A stretch of 64,000 nt of DNA, taken from the NCBI RefSeq assembly GCF_003058195.1, contig NZ_QBUH01000001.1:1-64000 (forward strand), written 5' to 3'. Position 1 is the stretch's first letter. Each line of letters begins with the position of its first letter. A model generated the notes under the pieces. It saw nothing but the letters and a program-made list of their open reading frames with translations, did no database searches and was not told where the DNA came from. Position numbers and translations under genes: made by a program. This stretch comes from Elizabethkingia sp. YR214 (GTDB taxonomy: Bacteria > Bacteroidota > Bacteroidia > Flavobacteriales > Weeksellaceae). Positions 8,915 to 17,869 of this stretch are shown in pieces.

Positions 8915-10197
8915 TTTTTTTCTTTATGTATATTTTCAGAGTTATTAAATTTACGATTGAGGTAGAAATATGAATACAATACAGCTAATAAGGCTATTGC
9001 TGACAATATATAGGTGCCTGAGCAGAAGAAATCTAACCAGGAGACTCCTCCGACGCTAAAGTTTTTGTACAACAGAACCAGCATACTTCCTAAATAACCG
9101 AAGGAATCGGCCAGGTAGATAAGGAATCCTGCATTTCCTTTAATTTTAAAAGCAGCTATAAACCGATCAAAAAACAATGCATTGAAAGGTACATAGCATA
9201 TATATAATCCAAAACCTGTTGCCACCATCCAGATAAAAGCTCCGATATGATGGTACTGAAACAACAAAGTGGAAGCTGCTAATGTTACGATGCCCAGTAA
9301 CAGCAAATAATGATAGATATATAATGCTTTAATATTATTCTTGATAAAATAGAGTGCTCCGAAAATAAGAAGTACAATAAGCGAGACAACGATTTCGGAT
9401 TTACTATATACACTTACATCTCCTGTATAACCAATACTATCCCAAAGCTCTCTTGCGAAATTATCCCGAAAGTCTCTAAAAGCCGTAAGTAAAGTATAAA
9501 ACAGAATAAGAAAACTAAAAGGCAGTGCAAACTGACGAAACACTTTCTTTCTCTCTGAACGGTTCATTGGTACACGTTCAGATTTTTCGGCAATATCCTC
9601 TGCTGTAGGCGCCGGGATTTTTTCCAGTAAAAAAATAAAAACCAGCAAGGGTAAAAGGAATAATGCTCCCGTTACTACAGGCATCCAAAATTCTGAAATA
9701 CCCCAATACTGCATGACCCACATTCCGACAGACTTTACAACACCACTGGAAACTATAAAGCTTGTACAGAGAATAATACCTAATATCTCGGTTGTTTTCC
9801 GACCTTCCAGATATGAAAATACTATTCCCCAAATCATTCCCAAAGGCAAACCATTCAGGAACATAAATACTACATTATACGGAGCCGGAACGATTGCAAA
9901 AAGGAACAATGCCAGCTCTGCCATCAGAATTAATCCCAGAAAATAGAATTTGCGCTTATTGGGAGTGAGTTCCGATATTACTTTAATTCCGATAAACTTA
10001 GATGTTGCATATCCCAGAACCTGCAATAGAATAAGGACGATTTTATAATCTACACCCCAAACCTGCAAATGATCGTAGCGGGCAACTGTAAATGGCTTTC
10101 GGAAAGCATACATGCAAAAGTATGCTCCGAAAGCTGCTATTGAACTATATAAAAGAAAAGTAAATTGTTTTGTTTTATTCTCCTGTGATGATTTCAT
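8890..10197 (-). CDS. DUF5690 MFS transporter, organophosphate-antiporter-like
   Basis: 435 residues with about 12 hydrophobic segments and no signal peptide. The first helices carry YFCMYAFRKPFTVA and GYATSKFIGIKVISE, which resemble the RKxF and GxSKFxxGxxSD blocks of GlpT/UhpT organophosphate:phosphate antiporters. That is a visual similarity, not a search result. Together with its operon partners (FAD oxidoreductase, phosphonatase-like HAD) it suggests import of an organophosphonate across the inner membrane. First gene of its leftward operon; no consensus promoter is evident upstream. A central loop near residues 195-215 is charged, as in MFS proteins. Confidence 0.75.
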   Translation of the reverse strand: MKSSQENKTKQFTFLLYSSIAAFGAYFCMYAFRKPFTVARYDHLQVWGVDYKIVLILLQVLGYATSKFIGIKVISELTPNKRKFYFLGLILMAELALFLFAIVPAPYNVVFMFLNGLPLGMIWGIVFSYLEGRKTTEILGIILCTSFIVSSGVVKSVGMWVMQYWGISEFWMPVVTGALFLLPLLVFIFLLEKIPAPTAEDIAEKSERVPMNRSERKKVFRQFALPFSFLILFYTLLTAFRDFRDNFARELWDSIGYTGDVSVYSKSEIVVSLIVLLIFGALYFIKNNIKALYIYHYLLLLGIVTLAASTLLFQYHHIGAFIWMVATGFGLYICYVPFNALFFDRFIAAFKIKGNAGFLIYLADSFGYLGSMLVLLYKNFSVGGVSWLDFFCSGTYILSAIALLAVLYSYFYLNRKFNNSENIHKEKKWKTNLTL

Positions 10198-10534
10198 GAC
10201 TATGATACGTTAGCACATTTCATAAAAATGAAGTCCTCTATACTATTGGATTTATGACTCAAAACAATAGCTTTAAAGAAATGGTTATTAGCTTTCATTT
10301 TTACTATTTGTAAATTTTATGTGTCAAAATTGATCAAATATTTACAAATAATAATTTTCTACGTATTATAAAATTGTTAATCCAATATTAAATTTTCTTA
10401 TTTCAAGGAACATACAATTGCAGAATATCTACAAAAAAGAAGTAGCCGGACTTTATTCAGAAATTCATCTTTATTCTTTAAATTTGTCACTCATACCCCT
10501 TTTTTTTAGCAAAAGCCATTTAGCCATTTAAATT
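10198..10534. other. Divergent intergenic region (337 bp)
   Basis: It separates the leftward DUF5690 operon from the rightward kinase gene. It contains a rightward -7 element (10479-10486). I find no CAAAnnTA complement that would mark a leftward promoter, no long inverted repeat and no extra gene. Confidence 0.5.
10479..10486 (+). promoter_or_regulatory. -7 promoter element of the kinase gene
   Basis: TAAATTTG matches TAnnTTTG and lies 48 bases before the TTG start at 10535. No TTTG -33 box is at the right distance. Confidence 0.5.
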
Positions 10535-12223
10535 TTGAAGCACTGTTTATTTTTCTTAATTACAGCTATTTTTATTACATCGTGTACTAAAACAACTAGT
10601 ACCAAGGGAACAACAGCACCACACTCCATCCCCAATGCAGATTATGATAAAGCATGGAAGTTTATTGACAAAGGCGATGACAAAAATGGTTTTATCTATC
10701 TGGACAAAGCAAAAGATGCCTATATAAAAGCCGGTGATAGTTTTTCTGCAGGAAAAAGCTTTGTAAACATGGCTATTATTCAGGAGCGGGTAAGCGATAA
10801 TATGGGGAGTATAGAAACCAGCATTACTGCATTAAAGTTTCTAAACGAAAAGAATCCAAATCATCACAGCTTCCTTTCCAGTAATTATAATAACATGGGT
10901 GTTGCCTCCAATAGTTTAAAAAACTATGCTGATGCTGAGAAATATTACAAGAAAGCCTATCAGTTTTCTCAGGACAGGATTGAAAAGATTATGATTATGA
11001 ATAATCTGGCAAACTGCTATCATAATCAGAAAAAATATGGAAAAGCAGTTTCAGTATTCAAAAAAATAAAAGACAACCTTCAGGCAAAAGACGATATCTA
11101 TTATAAAGTATCCTCTAACCTGGCTAAAACCTTATGGTATGAAGATCCTAAGCACAACCCAACTTCTGCTTATCTGGAAGCTAAAAAATATTATGCAAAG
11201 GAAAAAGATGACTGGGGTCTGGATGCATCCTATGCGTATTTATCAGAATATTATCTTCATAACAACAAAGACTCTGCAATCTTTTACTCTGACAAGATGT
11301 ATAATATCGCAAACAAACTAAAATCTCCCGTTGACAGACTGGAAGCCCTGCAGAATATGATTATACTGGAAAAGGGAGATCAGTCCAAGAAGCACTTTAC
11401 AGAATATTATAAGCTTTCAGACAGTATACAGGAAAGTAATAATACCTACAAAAATCAATTTGCAGCTATCCGATTTGAAAGTGATAAAAACCGCATAGCA
11501 AAACTGAATCTGGAAAAAAACCTGGTACATAACCAATATAAAATAATTCGTCAGCAGGTCTTCATTTATTCTGTATCGGGTGTGCTTATACTTCTGCTGA
11601 TTACCGGAATACTATGGTACAAACGAAGGAAAGCCAAACTCGAGCTTCTGGCACAGGATAAAATAAAAGAAGAACGGCTTATCCTTTCTAAAAAGGTACA
11701 TGACGTGGTTGCCAACGGGCTTTATCAGGTAATGTCCAGAATAGAGTATAATGATGACTTTAGTAAAGATGAGATCCTGGATAAACTGGAGATGATGTAT
11801 CAAAAATCCAGAGATATCTCCTATAATCCTTTATCTTCTTCTGAAAAGAAGTTTAAAGATCGTATCTCTGAGTTATGTTTATCTTTCCAAAATAGCTCTC
11901 GAAGAATATTCGTCGTCGGAAACGAAGATACTATATGGAATCCCCTGAAAACAGACATTCAGGAAGAAGTATTTCTCATACTGCAGGAATTTTTAGTAAA
12001 TACAAAGAAACACAGCCAAGCCAACAGAGTTGTTATAAAATTCAGTTCTGAAGAAGGAAAATTTCATCTCAGATATTCTGATAATGGAACCGGACTGGAT
12101 GAAAAAGCTTCTCACAATAATGGATTACAAAGTATACAACAACGGACAACTCATATAAAAGGAATATTATATATATTACCAAATGAAGGAAAAGGATTTC
12201 TGGCAGAGATATCCATACCTTAA
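10535..12223 (+). CDS. TPR-containing membrane sensor histidine kinase
   Basis: 562 residues. The reading frame opens with TTG, preceded in frame by a stop six bases upstream, so no ATG start is possible without losing the signal; the product begins MKHCLFFLITAIFITSC, a lipoprotein-like signal with Cys17. Tetratricopeptide repeats fill about 35-320, one transmembrane helix lies near 345-365 (YSVSGVLILLLITGILWY), and a HisKA_3-like dimerisation helix has KVH389DVVANGLYQ, His389 being the likely phospho-acceptor. The HATPase domain (460-562) has the N box FLVNTKKHS and G box SDNGTG. It pairs with the response regulator 12 bases downstream. The TPRs lie on the outer side of the membrane, suggesting a protein or envelope signal. 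Confidence 0.88.
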   Translation: MKHCLFFLITAIFITSCTKTTSTKGTTAPHSIPNADYDKAWKFIDKGDDKNGFIYLDKAKDAYIKAGDSFSAGKSFVNMAIIQERVSDNMGSIETSITALKFLNEKNPNHHSFLSSNYNNMGVASNSLKNYADAEKYYKKAYQFSQDRIEKIMIMNNLANCYHNQKKYGKAVSVFKKIKDNLQAKDDIYYKVSSNLAKTLWYEDPKHNPTSAYLEAKKYYAKEKDDWGLDASYAYLSEYYLHNNKDSAIFYSDKMYNIANKLKSPVDRLEALQNMIILEKGDQSKKHFTEYYKLSDSIQESNNTYKNQFAAIRFESDKNRIAKLNLEKNLVHNQYKIIRQQVFIYSVSGVLILLLITGILWYKRRKAKLELLAQDKIKEERLILSKKVHDVVANGLYQVMSRIEYNDDFSKDEILDKLEMMYQKSRDISYNPLSSSEKKFKDRISELCLSFQNSSRRIFVVGNEDTIWNPLKTDIQEEVFLILQEFLVNTKKHSQANRVVIKFSSEEGKFHLRYSDNGTGLDEKASHNNGLQSIQQRTTHIKGILYILPNEGKGFLAEISIP

Positions 12224-12235
12224 TTACAACAGATT

Positions 12236-12901
12236 ATGTTTAGAAAAATACTTATCGCTGAAGACCATGAAAGTGCAAATCTTTCTGTACAGAAAACACT
12301 AGAGGACTACCCTGCTTCAGCTACAGATTTTGTATATTATTGTGATGAAGCTCTGGACAGAATTGAAAAATCGGTTCAGTTGAAGAATCCCTATGAGTTA
12401 CTCATCACAGATTTGTCTTTTGAAGAAGATCAGAATATACAAAGGATAAAATCTGGGTTTGAGCTTATCACCCTGGCTAAAAGTGTTGCACCTAATTTAG
12501 CTGTTATTGTATTTTCTGCAGAAAAGAGGGCCGGAATTATAGATTCTCTGTTCAAGGATTATGGAGTAGATGCCTATATTCACAAAGGCAGGACAGATGT
12601 AAAAGAACTAAAGCTGGCCATAGATACTATATATAACGGAAAGAAATACCTATCAACAGATTCTCAGCAATCTTTGAAAGAGATTAATTCTTTTGAATTT
12701 TCTTCATTTGATGTAAAAGTTATTTCTCTCCTGGCAGAAGGCATTCTGCAAAAGAATATTCCTATATATCTGCAGCAGGAAAACATCTCTCCCAGCAGCC
12801 TTAGCAGTGTAGAAAAACGTTTAAATATATTGAAAGATCAGCTTCAGGTAAACAACAACGAACAGCTTGTTGCTTTCTGTAAAGATCTGGGAATTATATA
12901 A
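12236..12901 (+). CDS. Response regulator with divergent LuxR-like output domain
   Basis: 221 residues. The receiver domain spans 1-130, with acidic pocket E9-D10, phospho-acceptor D59 in LLITDLS, a conserved Ser (VFSAE) and Lys in YIHKGR. The C-terminal 60 residues are LuxR/NarL-like in layout (FDVKVISLLAEGILQKNIP, then a second helical part ending QLVAFCKDLGI), but the recognition helix reads SPSSLSSVEKRLNILKDQL, unlike the usual TVK-R pattern. It is the partner of the TPR kinase upstream. Targets are unknown; the ligase operon that begins 470 bases downstream is a candidate only by position. Confidence 0.85.
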   Translation: MFRKILIAEDHESANLSVQKTLEDYPASATDFVYYCDEALDRIEKSVQLKNPYELLITDLSFEEDQNIQRIKSGFELITLAKSVAPNLAVIVFSAEKRAGIIDSLFKDYGVDAYIHKGRTDVKELKLAIDTIYNGKKYLSTDSQQSLKEINSFEFSSFDVKVISLLAEGILQKNIPIYLQQENISPSSLSSVEKRLNILKDQLQVNNNEQLVAFCKDLGII

Positions 12902-12950
12902 AAAACTGCTCCATTACGGTTTCCCGTAAGGTCATACAAAATTTCATTCC

Positions 12951-12958
12951 TATTTTTG
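12951..12958 (+). promoter_or_regulatory. Consensus -7 element of a possible small RNA
   Basis: TATTTTTG fits TAnnTTTG exactly. No coding start follows within 400 bases; a strong terminator does, 50 bases on. No -33 box is seen. Confidence 0.4.
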
Positions 12959-13007
12959 CGGCTGAATACAAATGCAGAAAATTTAATTCTAAATTCATTT
13001 CCTATAG

Positions 13008-13043
13008 AGCCTGTTGTTAATTTTTTAACGACGGGCTTTTTTA
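13008..13043 (+). terminator. Intrinsic terminator
   Basis: A 13-pair stem, AGCCTGTTGTTAA with TTAACGACGGGCT including two G-U pairs, has a four-base loop and is followed by TTTTTT. It ends transcription of the kinase/regulator pair, or of a short RNA starting near 12965. Confidence 0.85.
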
Positions 13044-13374
13044 TTTTCAGAAATATTCTCTTTCCTGAAAGTTTATCCATTTGAAATATCTAACCAACTT
13101 ATTATCAGCTTTCAGAAGATAAAAACATCAAAGTTGTTTATCCATGCACATTACAGCGGTTTTCTATTCCTATTCCTCAGTTTTAATTTAATGTAAACTC
13201 AATCTGTAAAAACAACGCTAAAAAGTGAAATAATATCCATTTACCCCGATAACCATTACTATTCTCTAAACAAACACCCATTTAAAATAAAAATAAACTA
13301 CAAAGTATTGCATAATTACATTTTTTATTTAACTTTAATAGAATTAAACAATTCAGCACAAAAACACAATTCTG

Positions 13375-14502
13375 ATGAAGTTTTATTTAAAAACAGATAA
13401 AAACGATGAAAGAACGATATTCATCACCGGGAATTTTAACAACTGGAATCCACGGGATAAAAGCTATAGCCTGCAAAAGACTAAAGACGGATACTTTATA
13501 GAAATAAGTGATGATAAATTGCCTTCCGAAGTAGAATATAAATTTACCAAAGGAGGCTGGGAAAATGTAGAGATGGATAGTGAAGGGCATTTCACTGCCA
13601 ACAGAAAAGTAAAAAAACAAGCGAAAAAGGCAGAAGATATTGTTGAAGACTGGCGCCTGAATTGGGCTCCGTTCAAAGAACAATATTTCCCAAAGATAGA
13701 ACTGATCTCTGAAAATTTCTATATACCACAACTGAATAAAACCCGAAAAGTATGGGCCCTTCTTCCTTATGACTATGAAACCTCTCAGAAAAGTTATCCT
13801 GTACTCTATCTGCAGGATGCACAAAATTTATTTAATGAAGAAAGCGCCTATGGCAACTGGGAAATAGATAAGAAACTTTCTCTCCTAGCGGAATATGGAA
13901 TTGGTGATATTATAATTATAGCTGTAGAACATGGAAGTCAGGATCGTATTCAGGAATATGTATTCGAAGATGAAAACAAATTCGCAGTAAAAGCTGAAGG
14001 CAAGAAGTATATCCGTTTTATTACAGACACACTGAAACCATATGTAGACCAAAACTTCCGAACTCTGCCTGATAGAGAACATACAGGAATTGGAGGAAGT
14101 TCATTAGGTGCACTTATCAGTATCTATGGCGGCTTTTTATATCCTGAAGTCTACTCCAAACTGATGCTGTTCTCACCATCATTATGGTTAAATCCTAATA
14201 ATAATTTCCCGATGCTTAGCTTTCACCAGCCTTATCATACCAAGGTATATATCTATGGTGGCGAACTGGAGGGCTCTGATATGGTGAAACGAATTAATCT
14301 GTTTAAAATAGCTATGAAGCGGTGGGAAGAGAGTAAGTCTATAGAGTTCGATATCAGAACCAGCATACACCCGGAAGGGAAACATCAGGAGTTCTACTGG
14401 TCTCAGGAATTTCCAAGAGCATTAGAATGGTTGTTCTTCGATAAGCTGGAAAATCCTAAGGAAAGAAAGAGAAAATACAATAAAGCAAAACAAAATGTCT
14501 GA
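13375..14502 (+). CDS. Alpha/beta hydrolase (esterase D-like) with N-terminal CBM48-like domain
   Basis: 375 residues in two parts. Residues 1-80 look like an AMPK/CBM48-type E-set domain (TIFITGNFNNWNP, then EVEYKFTKGGWENVE). Residues 100-360 are a putative esterase: VLYLQDAQNLF, then the nucleophile elbow G-S-S243-L-G, and a late histidine in HPEGKHQEFYW. It starts the eight-gene operon; its stop overlaps the M17 peptidase start by eight bases. Such enzymes hydrolyse esters of siderophores, glucans or S-formylglutathione; here the ligase neighbours suggest it acts on a small-molecule or peptide ester. No signal peptide is seen, so it is cytoplasmic. Confidence 0.82.
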   Translation: MKFYLKTDKNDERTIFITGNFNNWNPRDKSYSLQKTKDGYFIEISDDKLPSEVEYKFTKGGWENVEMDSEGHFTANRKVKKQAKKAEDIVEDWRLNWAPFKEQYFPKIELISENFYIPQLNKTRKVWALLPYDYETSQKSYPVLYLQDAQNLFNEESAYGNWEIDKKLSLLAEYGIGDIIIIAVEHGSQDRIQEYVFEDENKFAVKAEGKKYIRFITDTLKPYVDQNFRTLPDREHTGIGGSSLGALISIYGGFLYPEVYSKLMLFSPSLWLNPNNNFPMLSFHQPYHTKVYIYGGELEGSDMVKRINLFKIAMKRWEESKSIEFDIRTSIHPEGKHQEFYWSQEFPRALEWLFFDKLENPKERKRKYNKAKQNV

Positions 14503-15871
14503 CACTACCCAACATATTTATATTTACTCAGAATCTTCATGGAAAGAAACTCGACATCTCTTTCCAGATTCTTTGCATTCATTTTTTTCAGGGAAAAAGA
14601 ATGAAAGTTTCGTGTTGGCATCAGATAATGAAACTTCCTTGCTAGTAGGTATTGGAGATTCGTATACAGAAAACAACCTTACAGATATTGGTCAGAAGTT
14701 TTCTTACGATTACAGGGAAAAATTATCCGCAAAAATTACATTCTTACATGCTGATATTTTAGGTCCCCAGGAAATAGAAAGCCTTTTATTAGGGTTTTAT
14801 CTAGGAACCTACCTGTATCCTTTTCAGGCGACACACCCGCTATGGGATCCTGAATTCCGATGGGGAAATATTGAGCAGTTTGATGAAAAATATACCAGAA
14901 TAAAGGCTATTTGTAAAGGTCAGTTTATTTGTATGGATTGGCTGAACAAACCTGCTAACTTTAAAAGGGCACCACAGCTAAGTAATTTTATACAAGACAA
15001 AGCTCAGGAATACAACTTCACACTAACTACATATAACCGCAAACAATGTGAAGAATTGGGGCTTGGAGCATTTCTTGCAGTTAACCAAGGCAGCCACCAG
15101 GAGGCCGCTTTCACTATTCTGGAATATAAATCTGAAACTAAAGATGCTCCGACAATAGGACTGGTAGGCAAATGTGTACTTTTTGATACTGGCGGAATTT
15201 CTATAAAGCCTGCCACTAATCTACACTATATGAAAAGTGATATGGGTGGTGCTACAGCTGTTCTGGGTGCGTTGATAGCCACTGCAGAAATGAAATTACC
15301 GGTAAATATTACGGCCGTACTTCCTATAACTGACAATGCCGTTTCCAACAATGCTTACCTGCCGAGTGATGTGATTACTGCCTATAATGGCAAAACAATA
15401 GAAGTGATAGATACTGATGCCGAGGGCCGCATGACTCTTGCAGACGGGCTTAGCTATCTTTCAAAAAATTATAAAACTGATTATCTGATAGATTTGGCAA
15501 CTCTTACAGGAAGTGCTGTACGCATGTTCGGAACAACTTGTGGAGCTCTTTTTTCAAACGATAGAAGTCTGCAAGTGCAGCTAGAGGAATCCGGACAGAA
15601 AACAGGACAGCGTCTCTGGAATCTTCCATTATGGGAAGATTGGGAGGACGAGATTAAATCGGATGTAGCCAATTTTAAAAATATTTCACTGAAACCTGTA
15701 GGCGATTGTATAGTTGCCGCTACTTTTTTAAAGCATTTCATCAACGAGCATCCTAAATGGGCACACTTGGATATTGCAGCCATGTGTTTCGGGAATGTAA
15801 TTTATGCAAAAGAGAAGGCAGCCACTGGTTATGGTGTAAGACTCCTAATAGACTTTATAGAAAAATTGTAA
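14495..15871 (+). CDS. M17-family leucyl aminopeptidase
   Basis: 458 residues. The catalytic core of cytosolic leucine aminopeptidase is clear: the lysine of LVGKCVLFDTGGISIKP near 230, and the metal and active-site motif D306-T-D308-A-E310-G-R, followed by LIDLATLTGSA. The N-terminal half is divergent, as in bacterial paralogues. The family removes N-terminal residues or splits dipeptides with two metal ions. In this operon it could trim or recycle the peptide made by the ligases. Translation is coupled to the upstream hydrolase through ATGTCTGA. No signal peptide. Confidence 0.9.
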   Translation: MSDTTQHIYIYSESSWKETRHLFPDSLHSFFSGKKNESFVLASDNETSLLVGIGDSYTENNLTDIGQKFSYDYREKLSAKITFLHADILGPQEIESLLLGFYLGTYLYPFQATHPLWDPEFRWGNIEQFDEKYTRIKAICKGQFICMDWLNKPANFKRAPQLSNFIQDKAQEYNFTLTTYNRKQCEELGLGAFLAVNQGSHQEAAFTILEYKSETKDAPTIGLVGKCVLFDTGGISIKPATNLHYMKSDMGGATAVLGALIATAEMKLPVNITAVLPITDNAVSNNAYLPSDVITAYNGKTIEVIDTDAEGRMTLADGLSYLSKNYKTDYLIDLATLTGSAVRMFGTTCGALFSNDRSLQVQLEESGQKTGQRLWNLPLWEDWEDEIKSDVANFKNISLKPVGDCIVAATFLKHFINEHPKWAHLDIAAMCFGNVIYAKEKAATGYGVRLLIDFIEKL

Positions 15872-15887
15872 AAACTAAAAACACAAG

Positions 15888-17093
15888 ATGAAAACATTCG
15901 TTTGCCTTTCCAGCTATTATAAAGGCTATGATTTTATGGATGAATGCAAAAAGCTGGGCAATAAAGTCATCCTGATTACTTCCGAAAGCCTGAAAGAAAA
16001 AAACTGGCCATGGCATGCCATAGACGAGGTTTATTACATGCCGGAAACCCTGCCTTCGGTTTGGAATTCCGACCATATGATACAGGGCTTTGCCTATCTT
16101 ATGAAGATCCACAATATAGATACCGTTATCGCTTTAGATGATTTCGATGTGGAAAAGGCTGCACTAATCCGGGAAACCTTCCGTATACAGGGAATGGGAC
16201 AAACGACCTATCGATACTTCAGAGACAAACTGGCCATGCGCCAGATGGCAAAGGACAGCGGAATTAAAATTCCTCCTTTTGCTCCTGTTTTTAATGATAG
16301 CATTATTGCGAAGTTTATTGAAGAAAATCCTGCACCCTGGGTTCTTAAACCTCGATCTGAAGCATCTGCCAGTGGCATAAAGAAAATACGTTCGGCAGAA
16401 GAGCTTTGGAAAGTAATGGAAACACTTGGTGAAGACCGCATTCATTTTCTGTTAGAAGTATTCAAGCCCGGAGATGTTTTTCATGTGGACTGTTTAGTTT
16501 ACAACAAAGAAATTAAATTTATTTCCTGCTCCAAATACCTTTCTCCACCTATGGCGGTATCGCATGATGGTGGTATCTTCCGAACCAAGACACTTGCAGA
16601 AAATTCAGAAGACTTTAAAAGCTTAGCAGAAATAAACCAGCAGGTTCTTTCCAAATTTGGGATTGTACATGGTGCTACCCATTCGGAATTTATCAAAAGT
16701 AATGAAGATGGAAAGTTTTACTTTCTGGAAACATCTTCCCGTGTAGGCGGAGCACATATTCCGGACATGGTGGAAGCATCTACCAATATCAATCTTTGGC
16801 GGGAATGGGTGAAAATTGAAACAGATGTTCTCAATAAGAACAAATATGATCTTAGTTACGATAGAAATTATTTTTCCGGGCTTATTATCGCTCTGGCAAA
16901 AGACAAACATCCTGACATTGCTGATTTCCAAAGAGAGGAACTGGTAAAGTCTTTAAATCTGGAACATCATATCAGCCTTCTGTATAAATCGGATTCTGCT
17001 GATAAAATAACCGAAGCATTGGATGATGCAGCAGAAAAAATCTATGCACATCATCTTAGCATTCTTCCTCCACAGGCAAAACCAACATCCTAA
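15888..17093 (+). CDS. ATP-grasp ligase (first in the operon)
   Basis: 401 residues with the ATP-grasp plan: an N-terminal Rossmann-like part (FVCLSSYYKGYDFMDECKKLG), an ATP-binding lid with PWVLKPRSEASASGIKKI at about 145-165, and a metal-binding block FLETSSRVGGAHIPDMVEA at about 280. Members of this branch join a carboxylate to an amine via an acyl phosphate. Similar proteins occur in amino-acid ligase and secondary-metabolite clusters. Substrates cannot be read from sequence. A leader CTAAAAACACAAG precedes the ATG, as at other genes of the operon. Confidence 0.85.
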   Translation: MKTFVCLSSYYKGYDFMDECKKLGNKVILITSESLKEKNWPWHAIDEVYYMPETLPSVWNSDHMIQGFAYLMKIHNIDTVIALDDFDVEKAALIRETFRIQGMGQTTYRYFRDKLAMRQMAKDSGIKIPPFAPVFNDSIIAKFIEENPAPWVLKPRSEASASGIKKIRSAEELWKVMETLGEDRIHFLLEVFKPGDVFHVDCLVYNKEIKFISCSKYLSPPMAVSHDGGIFRTKTLAENSEDFKSLAEINQQVLSKFGIVHGATHSEFIKSNEDGKFYFLETSSRVGGAHIPDMVEASTNINLWREWVKIETDVLNKNKYDLSYDRNYFSGLIIALAKDKHPDIADFQREELVKSLNLEHHISLLYKSDSADKITEALDDAAEKIYAHHLSILPPQAKPTS

Positions 17094-17110
17094 ACACTAA
17101 AAACACAAAT

Positions 17111-17824
17111 ATGCCACAGGTAGAATACACAGACTACTACTCCCATGTTTTAGGGAGAAAAATCAATATCCAGGTGACGGGGCATTTCGGACATCCTATT
17201 ATTATGTTCCCAACGTCGCAAGGAAGCCTTACTCAAAACTCAGATTTTCATCTTAACGGATCTATAGATCATTTCACTGAGAGTGGAAAAGTAAAGCTGT
17301 TTAATCTGGAAACATTGGATAAAGAGAACTTCTACAACGACAATATTTCTCCTCAGGAAAGAATATGGCGTTACGAGAACTATGTCCAGTTTCTTATCCG
17401 GGAATATATTCCGTTTATCCAGAAAACTCATCAGGTACATCGTGTAGCTATTGCCGGTTGTAGCTTTGGTGCCTATCATGCCACCAATTTTGCATTCCGC
17501 TATCCAGATGTAATCTCCCACCTTATAGCGATGTCCGGAGCTTTCTCTATCCGAAATTTTATGGATGGCTTTAGCAACGATACCGTTTATTTCAATTGTC
17601 CTGAGGAATTTATGCGGGACGATGCTTCCTGGAAATTCGGGCATATGCATATTGTCCTCAGCACCTCCGATCAGGATGTTTGTCTGGATAAAAATATCCG
17701 AATGTCCAACATTCTACGCTCAAAGGGAATTGACCACTGGTACGATGAGGCTAAATGGATTAACCATGACTGGCCTTTGTGGAGAATGGTTTTTCCAAAA
17801 TTTATAAGCGCTTATTTTTCATAA
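17111..17824 (+). CDS. Putative esterase, alpha/beta hydrolase
   Basis: 237 residues. Nucleophile elbow AGCS118FGAYHA, an acid in STSDQDVCLD near 185 and a late histidine in WINHDWPLW give a complete triad. It resembles small 'putative esterase' proteins related to esterase D and mycolyltransferase folds. No signal peptide. It lies between two ATP-grasp genes with gaps of 17 and 45 bases. A thioesterase, ester hydrolase or acyltransferase role in the same pathway is likely; which one is unknown. Confidence 0.82.
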   Translation: MPQVEYTDYYSHVLGRKINIQVTGHFGHPIIMFPTSQGSLTQNSDFHLNGSIDHFTESGKVKLFNLETLDKENFYNDNISPQERIWRYENYVQFLIREYIPFIQKTHQVHRVAIAGCSFGAYHATNFAFRYPDVISHLIAMSGAFSIRNFMDGFSNDTVYFNCPEEFMRDDASWKFGHMHIVLSTSDQDVCLDKNIRMSNILRSKGIDHWYDEAKWINHDWPLWRMVFPKFISAYFS

Positions 17825-17869
17825 AGAACAACTCTTAACTAAAATATTTAATACAGAAAACATACAATT

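Larger units (their letters stand above)
12902..13374. other. Intergenic region with possible small transcript (473 bp)
   Basis: A hairpin TTACGG/CCGTAA lies at 12914-12929 without a T run, then a rightward TATTTTTG -7 element at 12951-12958, then a strong terminator at 13008-13043. The rest, 13044-13374, is AT-rich and leads into the 13375 operon; I find no exact TAnnTTTG in it, only TACATTTT and TAACTTTA approximations shortly before the start. Confidence 0.5.
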
